A DNA stretch of 64,000 nt from Sipunculus nudus. Taxonomy: Eukaryota; Annelida; Sipuncula; Golfingiida; Sipunculidae. A program made the position numbers and the translations under genes. The stretch covers positions 68,335,916 to 68,399,915 of the forward strand of contig CM049315.1 in the NCBI GenBank assembly GCA_026874595.1, written 5' to 3'. Positions within the stretch are counted from its first letter, which is position 1. Each line of letters starts with the position of its first letter. The notes beneath the pieces were generated by a model. That model was not told where the DNA came from. It did not search any database and saw only the letters and a program-made list of their open reading frames with translations. Shown piece after piece: positions 26,601 to 41,600 of this stretch.

Positions 26601-29600
26601 ATCCACAAGCTTTTCAAAGAAGTTGGTTCTGTGACCTTGACCTTTGACCTCAAAATAATTATGGTTCTTCCCCTGTTGGTAGGTGAGCTGTAAATGAAAG
26701 ATGGAAGGTTTGGGATGAAAGTTTTGGCTAAAAGAATTATTTCTTGGGGGTGCAAACACACCCCATAACTTTTGTAGAATATAGGTCGCAGTGACCTAAT
26801 TTCAGGTTTGCAAGGAGATCTTTTAGAACCTCTAAGACTGCATAGGGTTCATGGCCCTAGCCCCTACGGTTACAATTTGTGCCCTGCTAACGGCCGGACG
26901 GCCGGCTGGACAGCCAACGGGAGGGTCGGCCGGATGGACAGACGGAAGGACGACGGACAAAGACCCATCACTATAGCCCAGCATGACTGAAAGTCAGCTG
27001 AGCTAATAAAAATTCATAGGATTTTTGGTAAGTCACTAAAGTGCCTCCAAAGTGCGGTGACCTCTCACCTAATTAATTATGCATAGATTTTGATGTTAAT
27101 CGTACTTAAGTGAGATATTTTATTGATAAAAATTTCTGATGAGTTTTATCAAAATCCTGCATATTCTTCATAAGTTATCACAGCGACACAACAAAGTAGC
27201 CTAGTGATATGTGAACTTATTAAATATGCATGGATGTTGCCCATAATCAAACTTGGGTGAGATAATCTGTTGGTAAGTAGGTACGGAGAGTTTCATGAAA
27301 ATGCATCAAAGTCCTGGTAAGTTATCACCACAACACTAAAAGTTAACAGACAGATGGGCGGACGGTGGGTATACCATAATACTACCATCGTACGACAGGC
27401 GTATTAAAATGAGACAAGTGATGGTTGACCAGATACATACACTTCCTCCTGTATAGTTTCCCATGCTCCATAAGCTCCAGGTTTCTGTGTTTTACGAGGG
27501 ACTGGCTCTGGTTCTGTTTCCTCTTCCTCCTGTTTTTCATCAGGGGTAGGGGATTCTGGGAGTGGGATACTGCCAGGAAGGGGTATACTAGTGACATCTA
27601 GTGGCATCTCTGTGACCTGAGGCAGGGGTATATTTGAAACTGGCTCTGATTCTGCTGACTCAGCTTTGCTTGTTTTTTCTTGCGTTTCTTGTTCTTCTGT
27701 TTCATCCTGCAGATAGATATTCATGATTATGAAATGATACCATTACAATAATACAATGAACAACTGGATTAATCTCAAACAATTTTTTTATGTTACAAAT
27801 GCCATATATCACAATCCATAATGTACATATATTAAGTTATAAACTGATAACGTTAGTTAAAAGCATGTTCACAAATGAGAACATATTTAACAAAAGCACC
27901 ACAAATGGTGAATTATAAGCCCACTGCACATCTTGTGATATATTCATCCAAAGGAAGAGAGAATCTTTTTCATTCATTTTAATCTGAGATTTTAATTTCC
28001 TGTAAAAATTTCCATTCTACAAACCAAGAACTTTTTATGAGTAAAAGTTATTCCTTTCCCCTGTAAATACCTAGATGCAAACTTCCAAGTTGCCTCTCTC
28101 ATGTAATGTTTAAGTGATTATTGCATCAGTCAATTTTTAACTAGAAGATGATGTTCAGTATCAGTGATATTAAATTCTATAAACAAAATTACAAAACTGT
28201 GAAATCTTCTGAAAATGGTGGTCAATGTCAGCCTTATATTTTATAAAATACAGTAAAACCTCTTTAAAGACCACCTTTGTCTCAGGACCACCTCGAAATA
28301 ACAACCACTAATTTACAGTCCCAATTCTTTTTTGCTCCTTATACAAGACCTCCCTGAGGAAGGATCTTGATAATGGAACCAATTTATCAAGGTGCCACTG
28401 ACGGTCATAATTTCGAGGTTTGACTGTCCATGCAATGATTCTTGATATGACCACTTTAAGAACAACTAATGAATACTGTTAACCATGAGAAACATTCAAC
28501 AAAGGACCTACCTCTGAGGAAGAATCGTCTTTTTCACTGGATGCTGCAGCTTCATCCTTCCCAGTGCTGCCCTCTGCTGGTGCTGACTGCAACTGTTGTT
28601 CAGCAATGGAGACAAACTTGACTGGTTTCTCCCACACAGATTCTGAAATGTTTTACCTTAGTCTCAAACTGAACAGCACACAGAGAATCCATACTTTGTC
28701 ATATATTTCTGGAAGTACCAAATTATTCCACTAGATGTCACTGTCACTGCTGTTTCTTCCAAACCAGTTACAAGACATGCAAACACACAATACTGATCTC
28801 AAACTAAACTTAAAATTTAAATACCTTTATGTTGCATGACTATAATTTCCATCTAAAACATATGTGGTACAAAGCCAGTTACACAGGCGAGGGTAACATA
28901 CACGGGTAAATATATATGTCTCAAATTTTGAGTTTACAAGTAATCAATCGCAGTGATATTTCATGTAGTGAAGTTATTGTTTTCACTTGATTCTGTGTGT
29001 GTGTCCACAAGATACCTGAGAGACAGTATAAAGGATGTTATTGAAATTTATCATCAAGGTACATATTGTAAAAATCTCCAAGTCTTTAAATTTTTGTGTC
29101 AATCCAAGCATAAATAAGTGTTTTATGGGGTTTTATAGAACATTTGTTTACACTAGGAATTAACATATGATGATATGGCCATCTTTGGAGCTTGAGTTGT
29201 GACACACACAGGACAGTGATGTCACTCCTCGTGTCATTTCCCTGTAAGGTGTCAGTAAAACAATGTACAGCATCAGGGCCATGGTTGTTGTTTGTTATGT
29301 TTATAGTCAAGGGCAGCAATACCACAATTTCAAGGGTTTTTTTTCAAAATATTTTCAGGTAAACAGTTCTCACAAATAAACAGATTTAATTAACATTATA
29401 AAGGAACCAAGTGAGAACATTATCTTCTGAGACGGGTTTGCATTCTCGTATTAGACCCTTTTTTGATTAAAAATAAAGTAAGAAAAGATGGCCCCTAAAG
29501 GATATTTTATTTACATAGGCATTCTTTTAAGCCCCGGTCAAACATTCACAGTTTATAGCCACAGTAAGTCTTCATACTAGTTATCAGAGGCATCGCTGGG

Positions 29601-32600
29601 GTCCTTGGCAAGTCCCATAGCAAATCATACCAATCCGGAATGATTTTTGATGATCTGTAGGGTGCTATGGTAGTTTCAAACTGTATAAAATTCCTGTGAG
29701 ATTTCTTGGGGTGTTTTCTTTTTGGAGGTAACCATTTAAATTTTAAATGTACATCTGCAGAATTCCATTCTGGACTACTGGTACATGACAGGGCAGTATC
29801 ACATGCTTCCTCTCATTTTATATCCTGGTGTCAACCAAGCCCCATGACTACTGCACCTATGAGCCCTTGGTGTGTAATCTTTTCCATTGCTGGATCATAC
29901 CACCAAGGAACCCCTGAAAGGTGCATTTGTTTGTGAGTGAAACATGGCTGTTGGACATGGCCTTCCCATTAAGAATGTTGAGCCCTCACCCCGGGTGGGG
30001 GCTGATAGTGATAAATAACACTGCCTTGGCTGAGATTAAAACTCACAGTCTCCCAGCTGTGAGTCCTGTGCTCTACCCCTGAAAGCCAGTAATTCCTTTG
30101 AGATTATTAAGGGGACACATTGAATAGTGCCTTGAACAGGTGACTTGGGCTTTAAAGTTGAAGTCACTGGACCTTCCTTGATTTTGAGAGAGAAAAGTCA
30201 GGCAGACAACAGCCATAGGTGTGACATTAGGTATGATTACAATTTTGTATTTCATAAATTGGTAAATGGTGGTCCATAGATCATGGATCAAGGTGATGCC
30301 ACCTTGTCAAACACGGGCATTTTTTTAGCCAAAAATGGCATCTGTAAATATAACAAGTGCCTCATGGGTCGGTCATGAGGCTCAACAGGAACTTTGAATA
30401 TGAAAATATTTTCATTTTAATCTTTAATTTCAAAATTACTGTACACATGGTTAAACCAAACTCCCCAGGGATGTTAAAGTGGCATCACTTTTATTCTCAA
30501 AATATAGGTCCTGATTGACCATTTTGTTATAAAACAAATCGTAATCATATGCTATGTCACACCCAAGTCAGAATCAGGGTCTGTCTCTGTGACTAGAAGA
30601 CTGATTTAAATGATTAATTAATATCAAGTACTTATATAGCCCCAATTCTCCGATAGTTGGACTCACAGCGCAATTCACTCACAAACATACCCCACATACA
30701 AAATCAAAATTTACTCCCTGTGCTTGACCCCAGAAAAAAAACACTGATGCATATTAATTCCCAAAAGCCTGCCAAAAGAGATAAGTTTTTTAATTAGTTT
30801 TAAATGATACAAGAGCTTGAGATTTTCTTAGTGTAATAGGATGTGAATTCCAGAATTTTGGGGCTATGAAACAGAAAGAACGTTCACAGACTTTAATATT
30901 GCACTTATATTATGGAAGTGAGTCATCAAAATGGCGGTAAACAAATTTTCTAATAATCTCCTCCAAAGGGTTATCAACAAAGCTCTTATCAAAGTCTAAC
31001 TGACACACTGTATTAATTAAGGAATTAATATTAGAGTAACACTGCCTAAACACAGTGTTGTCTGATTATGACACAGCTCATGAATATTCATACTGACCTC
31101 CTGACACAGTATTCCAGTAGTAGATGTAACCTTGATCAGACAGGGCCTCATACCATTCCCCTGTCTTCTCCTCCAACGGGGTGCTCTCACTCTGTTCACT
31201 GCCTGTATATTTTACCGTTTCAGAGCTGCTCTCCTCTTCTTCATGTTTCTCTGGTTCAACTTTCGATAAAAAAGAACATCTTTAATGTCAAAAACAAAAT
31301 AAGTACAGGATAACCTTTGTTATAAGACCACCTAAGGGGCTCAAAGAAAGTGGTCTTAATTCACAGGTGGTCTTTTAAGAAAGGTCAGTTATAACCAATG
31401 TGAATGCTTGCTGTTCACTCAATGCCTTAATAGACGGGTGGTCTTATTAGAGAAGTGGTCTTTGAGAAAAATTCCACTGTAAATCAAATCAAACATTACT
31501 GTCAGTCGATATTTGACCAAAATTATAAGCCACTAAGCACCAATATTCATGAAATATTTTCTGTTCACAGAGGCTCAGGCGCTGAAATGTGAACAAATGT
31601 TTCTGGAAGATAGACCACTAAAATTTAGGTGTCTCATTCAAGTACATAAATCTGGGTGATGGGAATTTACCAGTTTAAAATATGTGTGGCATGTCAGTGC
31701 AAAGCAAGTTAAGAGACATGAATGAGTCCCATGTTTCCAAAATGCCTGAGAGTTCTAGTCAGAACCTTATGCCTTTTTGACCTCTGACATTAGAGAGTTT
31801 ACCACCAGTGTACTGCATGTAGAGTACTTTTTTTCATTTTTTTTTTCCCAACACCTGATGGCCTACGAATATGCTGTCACTTGAAATATACCAAACCAAT
31901 AAATGGCTGTCTAATAACAGCTACCATGAGAGAGAAAAATTCCATTTTAACTGTGCATATTGGTAAATCCCTGAGCTCTACATGTTTGTTGAATTTCTGA
32001 CTGCATGGATACAAGCATGGCTTGCTCAGGTTACTGGACCGCAGTTAACTTGTCAACAATACAGGATATGACTTGTTAGTAGAGTCGTTACCAAAGAAAC
32101 GTTAAAATTTGGGTTGTGAGTTCACATGCATTTCTTTGTGTAAATTCATCATTCATAACCTAATGTTAAGGGTTGTTTACCATAATATGATGTAACATGA
32201 TGGAAGACCACTACAATGAATTCCTCCGTATGGCTTGTATCACGACTCAATTAAGGCTTACCAGTGTAATATTTAAGTGCCTACTGAGTTGTGTACTTAT
32301 GTCTAGTTAGAATCAGATGTGTCATGAACCTATATACAGAGAAAGATGGGCATGGCAACTGGTTATATCTACCTTGTTTATTAACCCTGTATGAAGCGAG
32401 GGTTATTGTAGTCACTCGATATTGTGTGTGTGTGGGTGCAAAAGTTATCTGAAGAATGGTATCATGGATCTTATTGAAATTTATCATATATATATTGATA
32501 CTGAGAAAATTTCCAAGTGATTAAATTTTGGTATAAATCTAAGCATAAATAACCTCAGAATGAGTGTTTTATGGGTGTTTATAGCACATTTGTTTACTCA

Positions 32601-35600
32601 AGGACAAAGCATGTGACAACATGGCTATCTCTGGAATGCATGTCTTGATGTCATGGGAGACAATGATGTCACTCCACGAGCCATTTCTCTGAAAACTACA
32701 TACACATTGGGGGACCAACGTTGTTGTTTGTTGTGTTTATAGTCAAGTACAGCAATACCATGATGTCCTGGGGTGGGTTTGAAAATAGTTTCAATGAAAA
32801 AGGTTACCACAAATATCACAGATTTAATTACCATTCCAAGGCAACAACTTTGAAAACTATCTCCAATGCAGGGTTTGTGTCCCCATATTAGATGCTTTTT
32901 ATATTATTTTTTGCTTTGTTCTACCATTTATAAACATTTCAGTTTTGAGATCCCTTGTGTTCTTGCATACAAATATTACCTGGTAACACTATTCAAATTT
33001 TGTATGGACAGAATTAGGAAGAGATTTAAAAAATAACTGAAGTATGAAAATTCTGGGGAACTTTACAAAGCCAGATTGAGAAATAAATTAAACTACCACC
33101 TCCAATGTAAGGATTTTAATATTAAGGTTTGTTATATATATTTCTGTCTTATTTTCCTTGCAGACATTATTTTTAGTATGGTTTTGGTTCGAACATCCAA
33201 TAAAAAAAAATGTAAACCTGTTTTTTGTGCATGTGGTCAGAGTCTATAAACTTCTCACATCGGTCAATCTGAAGTAATCAAATCTTAAATTAACTGTTTT
33301 ATTATAATAATCTAAAGTTATGATGTAGCTTTCCTTATAGATTATTGCTCGAATACTTGATTAGAACACTACAGAGAACTTTTTCATTTTTAATAAAATT
33401 TTGAATTAAGTTCTAAAAAAAATGAAGAAATATCTCCAAAACCCTATGGGTACCCATGGTTGGAATGGACTGTAAGACAAATAAGAATTATATAAATATG
33501 AATCTGTGAATATAAAAATAACCTCTACCTGTTTTCTGTTTGAGTCTGACACCGTACCGTTGGGCCATGGAGGGGTCTGCAGCAACATCTCTCTTCAATG
33601 CTTCCAAAGCAGCCTGAAACAGAAGCCTTATAATAACAATAATAATCATTTTATAAAGTGTCTATCCAAAAATTGTGCTCCAGGTTGCTATTTGAAATAT
33701 AATGAGACATACATAAAAAGAGGTGTGATAAAACAGATGAAATTTAATAGTTTTATTTATGCTAAAACTAGATATTTCTTGGCACTGCAGGTTCCATAGT
33801 ATCCCCAGACAATTACCCCCCCCCCCCCCCCCCCCCCCAGCCTCAAAGAATAGGATCCCATCTTGAATTCAGATGCAGAGATTGACACTTGGCAAGCCAC
33901 TATGGTTTCTTTTCAAATTTGACCTAGAAATTGATAAGATGCATCAAACTTGATCTTATGTCAATTTGATTTTTGACCAATCAATGCATCCCTCAGTGAG
34001 ATATTAAAGTTAACATCATTTTAGCATTATCATCTCTGTGACCTTGAAAAATGCATCAAGGTCATTCATACTCGAACTTGGCCTAGCCCTTGATAAGATG
34101 CATCTAAACTGTAGGTTTGGTGACTGTACCACAAATTCTTTTTGAGTTATTGCCCTAATATCATTTTAGCATAATTTCAGCATTATCATCTCTGTGACCT
34201 TGAAAAATGCATCAAGGTCATTCATACTCGAACTTGGCCTAGCCCTTGATAAGATGCATCTAAACTGTAGGTTTGGTGACTGTACCACAAATTCTTTTTG
34301 AGTTATTGCCCTAATATCATTTAAGCATAATCGCTGCTGTGACCTTGAAAAAAAGCATCAAGGTCATCCATGTTCGAACTTGACCTAGCCGTTGATAAGA
34401 TGCATCAAACCTGTGGGTTTGGTGACTGTACCTCAAATTCTTACAAAGTTATTGCGTTAACCCCATCATTTAAACAAGAAAATCACACAAGGTGGCGCCA
34501 CCTGTCTTCTGCAAAAGACAAAGCTATCCAAGATCTTTGGTCAATTTGATTTTTGGATCATTCCATGTATCCCTTACTGAGATATTAAAGATTTTGTATG
34601 AATTTCACCAAATATGGGAATATTCAAGGTCAAGGCCACTCTCATAGGAAAGGTCATGACCCCAATTTAAATAAACATTATCCAATAACCCATATCTATG
34701 TATATGCATAATATAAAAGAAATCTGTCCATAAGTTTTTGACTTGTAATGCTCACAGTACTGTCAAGTGGCAATTTTTAGGGTATTAAAAGGCACAAAAA
34801 CAAGTAAAGAATAATAGGTGGGGCCACCAGTTTCTGGAACAAGACAACCCTATCCATGATCTTAGATCAACATGATTTTGGGATCAATCCATGCAAGATT
34901 TCTTGAGATATTTAACAAGTAACCCAGGGGTCATGACGCTCAGCTGACCAGGAAGACATTGACAAAAGTAATTTTATCATCTGAATGTCAAATTTGAATG
35001 AAATACCTTTTCCAAACTTGACCTTTGGTATAAAATCATCCAATATTCATTGGGGTACTATGGAGCTCTGTAGCATGAAGGATATGGGTAACAGACACCA
35101 ATTTTCAAGGTTTACAAGATGACTTTTCAGGGGTCTCCCAGCATGTCAAAAAATAAAATTCTAGGTCCAGTTATTATGATTTGTGCCCTGTTAACAGATG
35201 ACCAAATGTTTATTCTGGGGGGTATTTCAAAGCCGCATAGGATGAAGGATATGGGTAACAGAGATGTAATTTTAGCTGCACAAGGAGACTTTTCAGGGGC
35301 CTCCCAGCATATCAAGAAAGGAGATTCTAGGTCAAGTCATTATAATTTGTGCTCTGTTAACAGATGACCAAATCTTTATTCTCGGAGCCATAGCATGAAG
35401 GATATGGGTAACAGAGACCTAATTTCAGATTTACAAAGAGACTTTCCTAAGGCCTCCCTGCATGTCAAGAAAGAAGATTCTAGGTCCAGTCATTATGATT
35501 TGTGCCCTGTTAATATATGACCAAATCTTTATTCTGGGGGGTACTTCAGAGCCACATAGCTCACAGAATATGGGTAACAGGGACCTTATTTCGGGTTTCC

Positions 35601-38600
35601 ATGTAGACCTTTTATGGGCTTCCCTGGAGGTGAGGAAAGAAGATTCTAGGTCCAGTCATTATGATTTGTGCCCTGTTTACAGATGACCAAATGTTTAAAG
35701 ATCACAAAAGTAGAGAAAAAAAATCGTAAAAAATAAAAAAAAATAAAGCTGGCGCCACCAATCTCCAGAAATTGATGAAACACTCCATGATCAATATCCA
35801 TGCAAAGAATCATGGTGATTAATGCATTAGTTGTTCAGATACTTGAGCTTTTGTATTAAATTTTGCATTATTCTTGGGGGTACTTCAGAACCCCATAGCT
35901 CGAAGAATATAGGTCACAGTGACCTAATTTCAGGTTTACAAGGAGAATTTCCATAGACCTCCCAGGATGTCAAGTAAGAAGATTCCAGGTCTAGCGGTTA
36001 CGATTTGTGCCCGATTAACAGACAGACGCCTGGATGGCCGGACGGACGACGGACAAAAGGTGATCCCTATAGCTCAGATGACTTTCAGTCAGCTGAGCTA
36101 AAAATTGAAAAAAATACAGATGGCGCCACCAGAATTCAGAAACTGATGAAACATTTCATGATCAAAACCATGCAAAGAATCATGGTGATCAATATAATAA
36201 TTGTTCAGATACTTGAGCTTTTGTATCAAATTTTCCATTATTCTGGGGGGTACTTCGGAGCCCCATAGCTCAGAGGTTATGGGTAACAGAGACCTAATTT
36301 CAAGTTTTTAAGGAGACTTTTCATTGGCCTCTCAGCATGTCAAGAGAGAAGATTCTAGGTCCAGTTGTTACGATTTGTGCCATGTTAACAGATGACCGCA
36401 TCTTATGAGGTCTCAAAAATAGAGAAAAAAATTCGTAAAAATAAAAAAAATTCAGGTGGCGCCACCATACTGCAGAAACTGATGACACATTCCATGATCA
36501 ATATCCATGCAAAGAATAATGGTGATCACTGCAATAGTTGTTTAGATACTCGAGCTTTTGTATCAAATTTTCCATTATTCTGGGGGGTACTTCGGAGCCC
36601 CATAGCTCAAAGGTTATGGGTAACAGAGACCTAATTTCAGGTTTCCCAAGAGACTTTTAATGGGCCTCCCTGCATGTCAAGAGAGAAGATTCTAGGTGTA
36701 GTCGTTACGATTTGTGCCCTGTTAACAGATGGCCGCATCTTAAGAGGTCTCAAAAATAGAGAAAAATATTGGTTAAAATCGAAAAAATACAGGTGGTGCC
36801 ACAAGTCTGCAGAAACTGATGAAACACTCCATGATCAATATCAATGCAAAAAATCATGATGATCAATGCATTAGTTGTTCAGATACTTGAGCTTTTGTAT
36901 CAAATTTTCCATTATTCTGGGGGGTACTTCGGAACCCTATAGCTCGAAGAATATAGGTCACAGTGACCTAATTTCAGGTTTACAAGGAGAATTTCAATAG
37001 ACATCCTAGGATGTCAAGTAAGAAGATTCCAGTTCTAGCGGTTACGATTTGTGCCCTGTTAACGGACAGACGCCCGGACGGACAAAGGTGATCCCTATAG
37101 CTCAGATGACTTACAGTCAGCTGAGCTAAAAATTTGTGTGATTTTCCCCAAAAATTTGACCTATTCAAGGTCAAGGACACTCTCCTAGTAAAGGTCATGA
37201 CCTCATTTTACACAGGAGTTGTCCACTCACCCATATCTATACATATACCAAGATTGGTAAAGATCCGTGAAATATTTTTTGAGTTAACAAGATTTATATG
37301 TGGCGGCGGCAGGACCGGTATGAAAACAGTATCCCCAGACTTTGTCAGGGGATATAATAATTTTACTAAAAATAGCTAATTGTCACTAAGGAAAACAAGG
37401 GACCTATGGTTCATGGAGCTGAGCTGAAATTTGTAAAATGTTATTTTTTTATATATAAACATTTTAAAAGCTAAGCGGAAATGCCACTGTTTTTTGGTGA
37501 TAATCAAATACTAAATATATGAATGCAAGACAAATACTACATGTGCACTTTTATGAACTACACCAGTGATGAAGGAGCCTCTCATGATCAAATATTTGTT
37601 AAGCTCTCATTATTTCAACTATGTGAAAGTTATTTGTGTTTAAAATACCCACTAGGAATATAAGAAACCCTGTAAAATATAGAATAAGGAGAAAGTGGAG
37701 ATGAGCTATTGTATAATAATACACATTTAATTTATTAAATGAAATAAAATGTTGCAAAAATTAAAATTATACATTTTCAAAAGAGCATCAATTAAATCTG
37801 ATAAGTATATAATACTCTGTAATATATGAAAATTGTGGCCTGAAACCATTTATCTTTCAATAAGGAAAAAAAGGTGATGGGCCTAAGAGTTATACGAAAG
37901 GACATATTTGATAAACAAAATAATGTGTAAATATAATTAATAATTCTAAAACAGTTGGCCAAATGAGGATATGGACAAATGAGCTGAAAATTAAATTCCA
38001 GAAAAGTTTGCCCACAGGGCCTAGCAAGCCCTAAGAGTTATGAATGAAATGCTTTAAAAAATACACCAAATTGGGAGTTATATTTGATTATTATTTTTCA
38101 AAGGATTTCATTTAGAACTTAAATGTAATTAATATGTGGAGAATGGTGGCATAATGGTTAAGGGTACTGGACTTGTGATTGCAAGGTTTTGGGTTGGCGT
38201 CCCGTTCTGACCGCCCTCCGCGCTAAGAGTCCTAGGCAAAGTCTTTACCACAAGGGTGCACTCTCTCATGACCCAGGAGTGAATGGGTACTTGTCATGGG
38301 AGGAAGTAAAATGTAGAAAGAATAACCTTCTAGAACCTGATATGGCTGCTTGCGTTGTATACTCCCCAGGGAGCTGAGAAAAGCTACAAGAATGAACAGG
38401 CCCTAGACCAGGAAGGCAAAGTGTATGGTCGGATGAGACTGACATCGTCGGTGATATCAGACTATAAACCGCCACCTTATCCTTTACCTTTACCTTTTAA
38501 AATTTTAAGATTAAACAAATTAAAAAAAATTTCAATAGTGACTAATAGTACCTTCCCTCATGTCTTTAGTGTATCATTTATACAATTTAGCATATTACAA

Positions 38601-41600
38601 TTTACAGATGTATACTTGAGATATAGATTGGAGAACACTTACATTTAATTCGTCACATAAACTCAGCTGAATTTTGTAAAATTTTAGCAAATGCAAAATA
38701 TGCTTATTTCTACTGTTAATTTTTATTTTTATATATTAGCATTTGAAAAGCTAATAGGAAATGGCCCTTCAATTTGGTTATAGTAAAGTACAAAATATAT
38801 GACTGAAAAACAAATATTCTGACATGACTGCCAAAGTTTTGAGATACTGCTTGCATATGAAACACTTTTTGACAATAAACATCATGTTAGGGCCCATAAC
38901 TTCTACTAATCCTGCAATTTGACCTTATTTCTAGGTTTATAAGAAACATATAGAGGACAAGTTATGCCAAATATGAACAAAACAAAACCAGTGGTTTTAA
39001 ATGATATAAGACAGTCTTGATGTGTAACAATAGGATTTAAATGGCAAATGGAGGTTTTTCCTTATTTTCTTTAAGTAACAAAATCGCAGTGACCCAGTTC
39101 TGGGTTTGGGATAACACCTAAAGGGACATCTAACTCTAGGTAGAATTTTGGATATGTAGGACCAACAGTTTCAAAATGTGCCTTGTTAATATAACGGATG
39201 GCTGGATGCTCAGACAGTGGGACAAAGGACAACCTCTATAGTTCACATGACCTATAGACACAGTTCATCACAATTAGTCATACTGGTTCATGAACAAGAA
39301 AGTCTATAGTTAATTCTTGAAAGTGACTACAGTAGATTATCAGTTCAAGGGGGAGACTGTTCCACAAAGCTGGTCTCTCTGAGCAACGTGTGATGACTTT
39401 GTTTTCAGCACATAAAGGAGTACTTGATTTCGAGATCTCAGGTTTGTTTGGCACATATGGCTGGAGCAGGTGTTGCAAGAAAGCAGGGATGATTTAATGA
39501 ACATTTACTTTGAATACTAGCATGGCAACTTTGAACTTTATTCCTTGATTGATGGAGGAGCCAGTAAATATTTAGATACTGTGGTTGGCTTCATATTCTC
39601 AGGGTTAAAATTTATAATCTTATAAACAAAATACTTTTTGTTCATGGCAGCTATTGGAAAGATCTGATGTTATTTTAAATATCATTCTTTGAACATACAC
39701 GATCTATTATTATTCAGTGTCAGCATTTTATTTTTTAACTTTGCCTTTAACGATGGGACTTCTTATTCCCAAAGGTTTTATTTTCACAGTTATTCTCATT
39801 TCACTAAAATCACATATTTGAAACCCTTGCAAACAAACCACAGTATTATAACACTGGTATCATTTGGTCTTGTTTACAACTGCCACTCATAATCCTGGCA
39901 GCCCTGAGCTTTATAGCTAAAAGCCAGTCCTGAGCACAAAGTTTTAACCCATGTTTGCTTGTTAAAGTGTACTATGGTAATTAATTTAAATGCTTAGCAA
40001 ATTGCTTAGCAGAATGTTTATGGCATCCAACCTATTTTCAGACATGATGACCTGTTCCAAATAATATCATATATCAGAACAAATACAGTAATGCCTCATT
40101 GTGTCAAAGTTGAAGGGCCAACAAAATGTTTACACATCTAACATTAACAAGCAGGGGTTACTAGTTTAGCAACATAATGGCTTTGCACAGACTTGGGCAC
40201 AATCATGGGGTTTTCCTGTATATAAAATAATCTGCTGAGGATATTATAATTGGAATTTGAGATACCTTTTCCATTGCTATGAGAGACTCATTAAGTTCCG
40301 CCTTCTTCTTTGCATCATCAACACTTTTTTTCCGCACCTGAAACATTCAGAGCTGTATGTGAGGGATTTTGTTGCTTTTAAACAGCACAGTGTTGTAGTT
40401 CATACATAACACACTAGCTTGATGGAGTTAACATGTGTTGTGGTTAAACTGCAGCATATAAAAAGAGGTTTTGAGATTTTTATAAAAGAAACCTTGAAGG
40501 AATATCTCATCTGATAATATTTGGATTTTAATTTTTAAAGCTTAAAGCATCAAAATGTTATGATGTCAGTTGCAAACTTTCCTCTTCACAAAGGGCTTTA
40601 CCCAAACTTATATGTAGTTTGAATAACCGTCTAGCACTAAATGGCTTCTTAGGTTGAATGCTCCCCAAAGGGATGAGGAAAGCTACAAGAATGAACAGAC
40701 CTGAAAAACCAGGATGGCAAACTGTAAAATCAGATATGACTAACATTGTCAGTGATATCAGACTACAAACACCCACTTTTAACTTTAACCTTTTACTTGC
40801 ATGCTCTTAATCATAAAATGATGAAAGTTGTATGAAGATTATCTGTCAGCAAAGCAGGGTTTGTTTCTTAAATAATGAATACTATTTTAATGATGAATTA
40901 CCTCTTCCAACCTCTTCTGAACATTTTCTTTATGCCGCTTGCCTCTTTCATGGAAATCAACACTCTAAATGATAAAAGCATATAACTGATAATATTAAAA
41001 TAAAAGAACCATACAATGATGATAAAATATATAAAAAGGAACAGTGTCACCATTCATATGAAATATTTAATGTTCATGCAAGTCACAGTACTGTATCTTG
41101 AATGTACAACATTGTCTACAAGTATCAATCATATACTGCATGATAAATCCATAACTTTTTGAGTCAGTTGGCTTTCACACAAACAGACCAACAAATGGTT
41201 AGAACCTTTTTTGCAAAGGTAAAACAAAATACACACGATTGGCAACCAATGAAGTTCATGGAAGCTAGAAGAGACCAGAGGTTTAGTGATTTGGCATGAA
41301 ATTTAAGAAATAGAAAAACAGGCTGAATGGCTGATATATAGGCAGGAAAGCTCTTTTGATAAAAAAAAAATGTGACCTGGTTTCTTCCACATTGAATGAG
41401 TCTGCTCTGTAAGTCAAAGGGATGAAAACAACAAAAATGAACTCACCGCTTTATTGTCCGCTATCCAGCATTTACAGTAGCTGCACAATTTTTTTGGCTG
41501 TGATTTCCAATAATCAGCCCTGTAAATTATGATAACAATAATAATAAATTTTATATTGCTCTGTAATATTTTACAATAATAAAATTGCAGTGACCTAATG

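Noticed and set aside
38141-38230. Possible tRNA gene
   Set aside because: Has A- and B-box-like blocks but the arms do not form a clean cloverleaf and a SINE body and simple tail follow.
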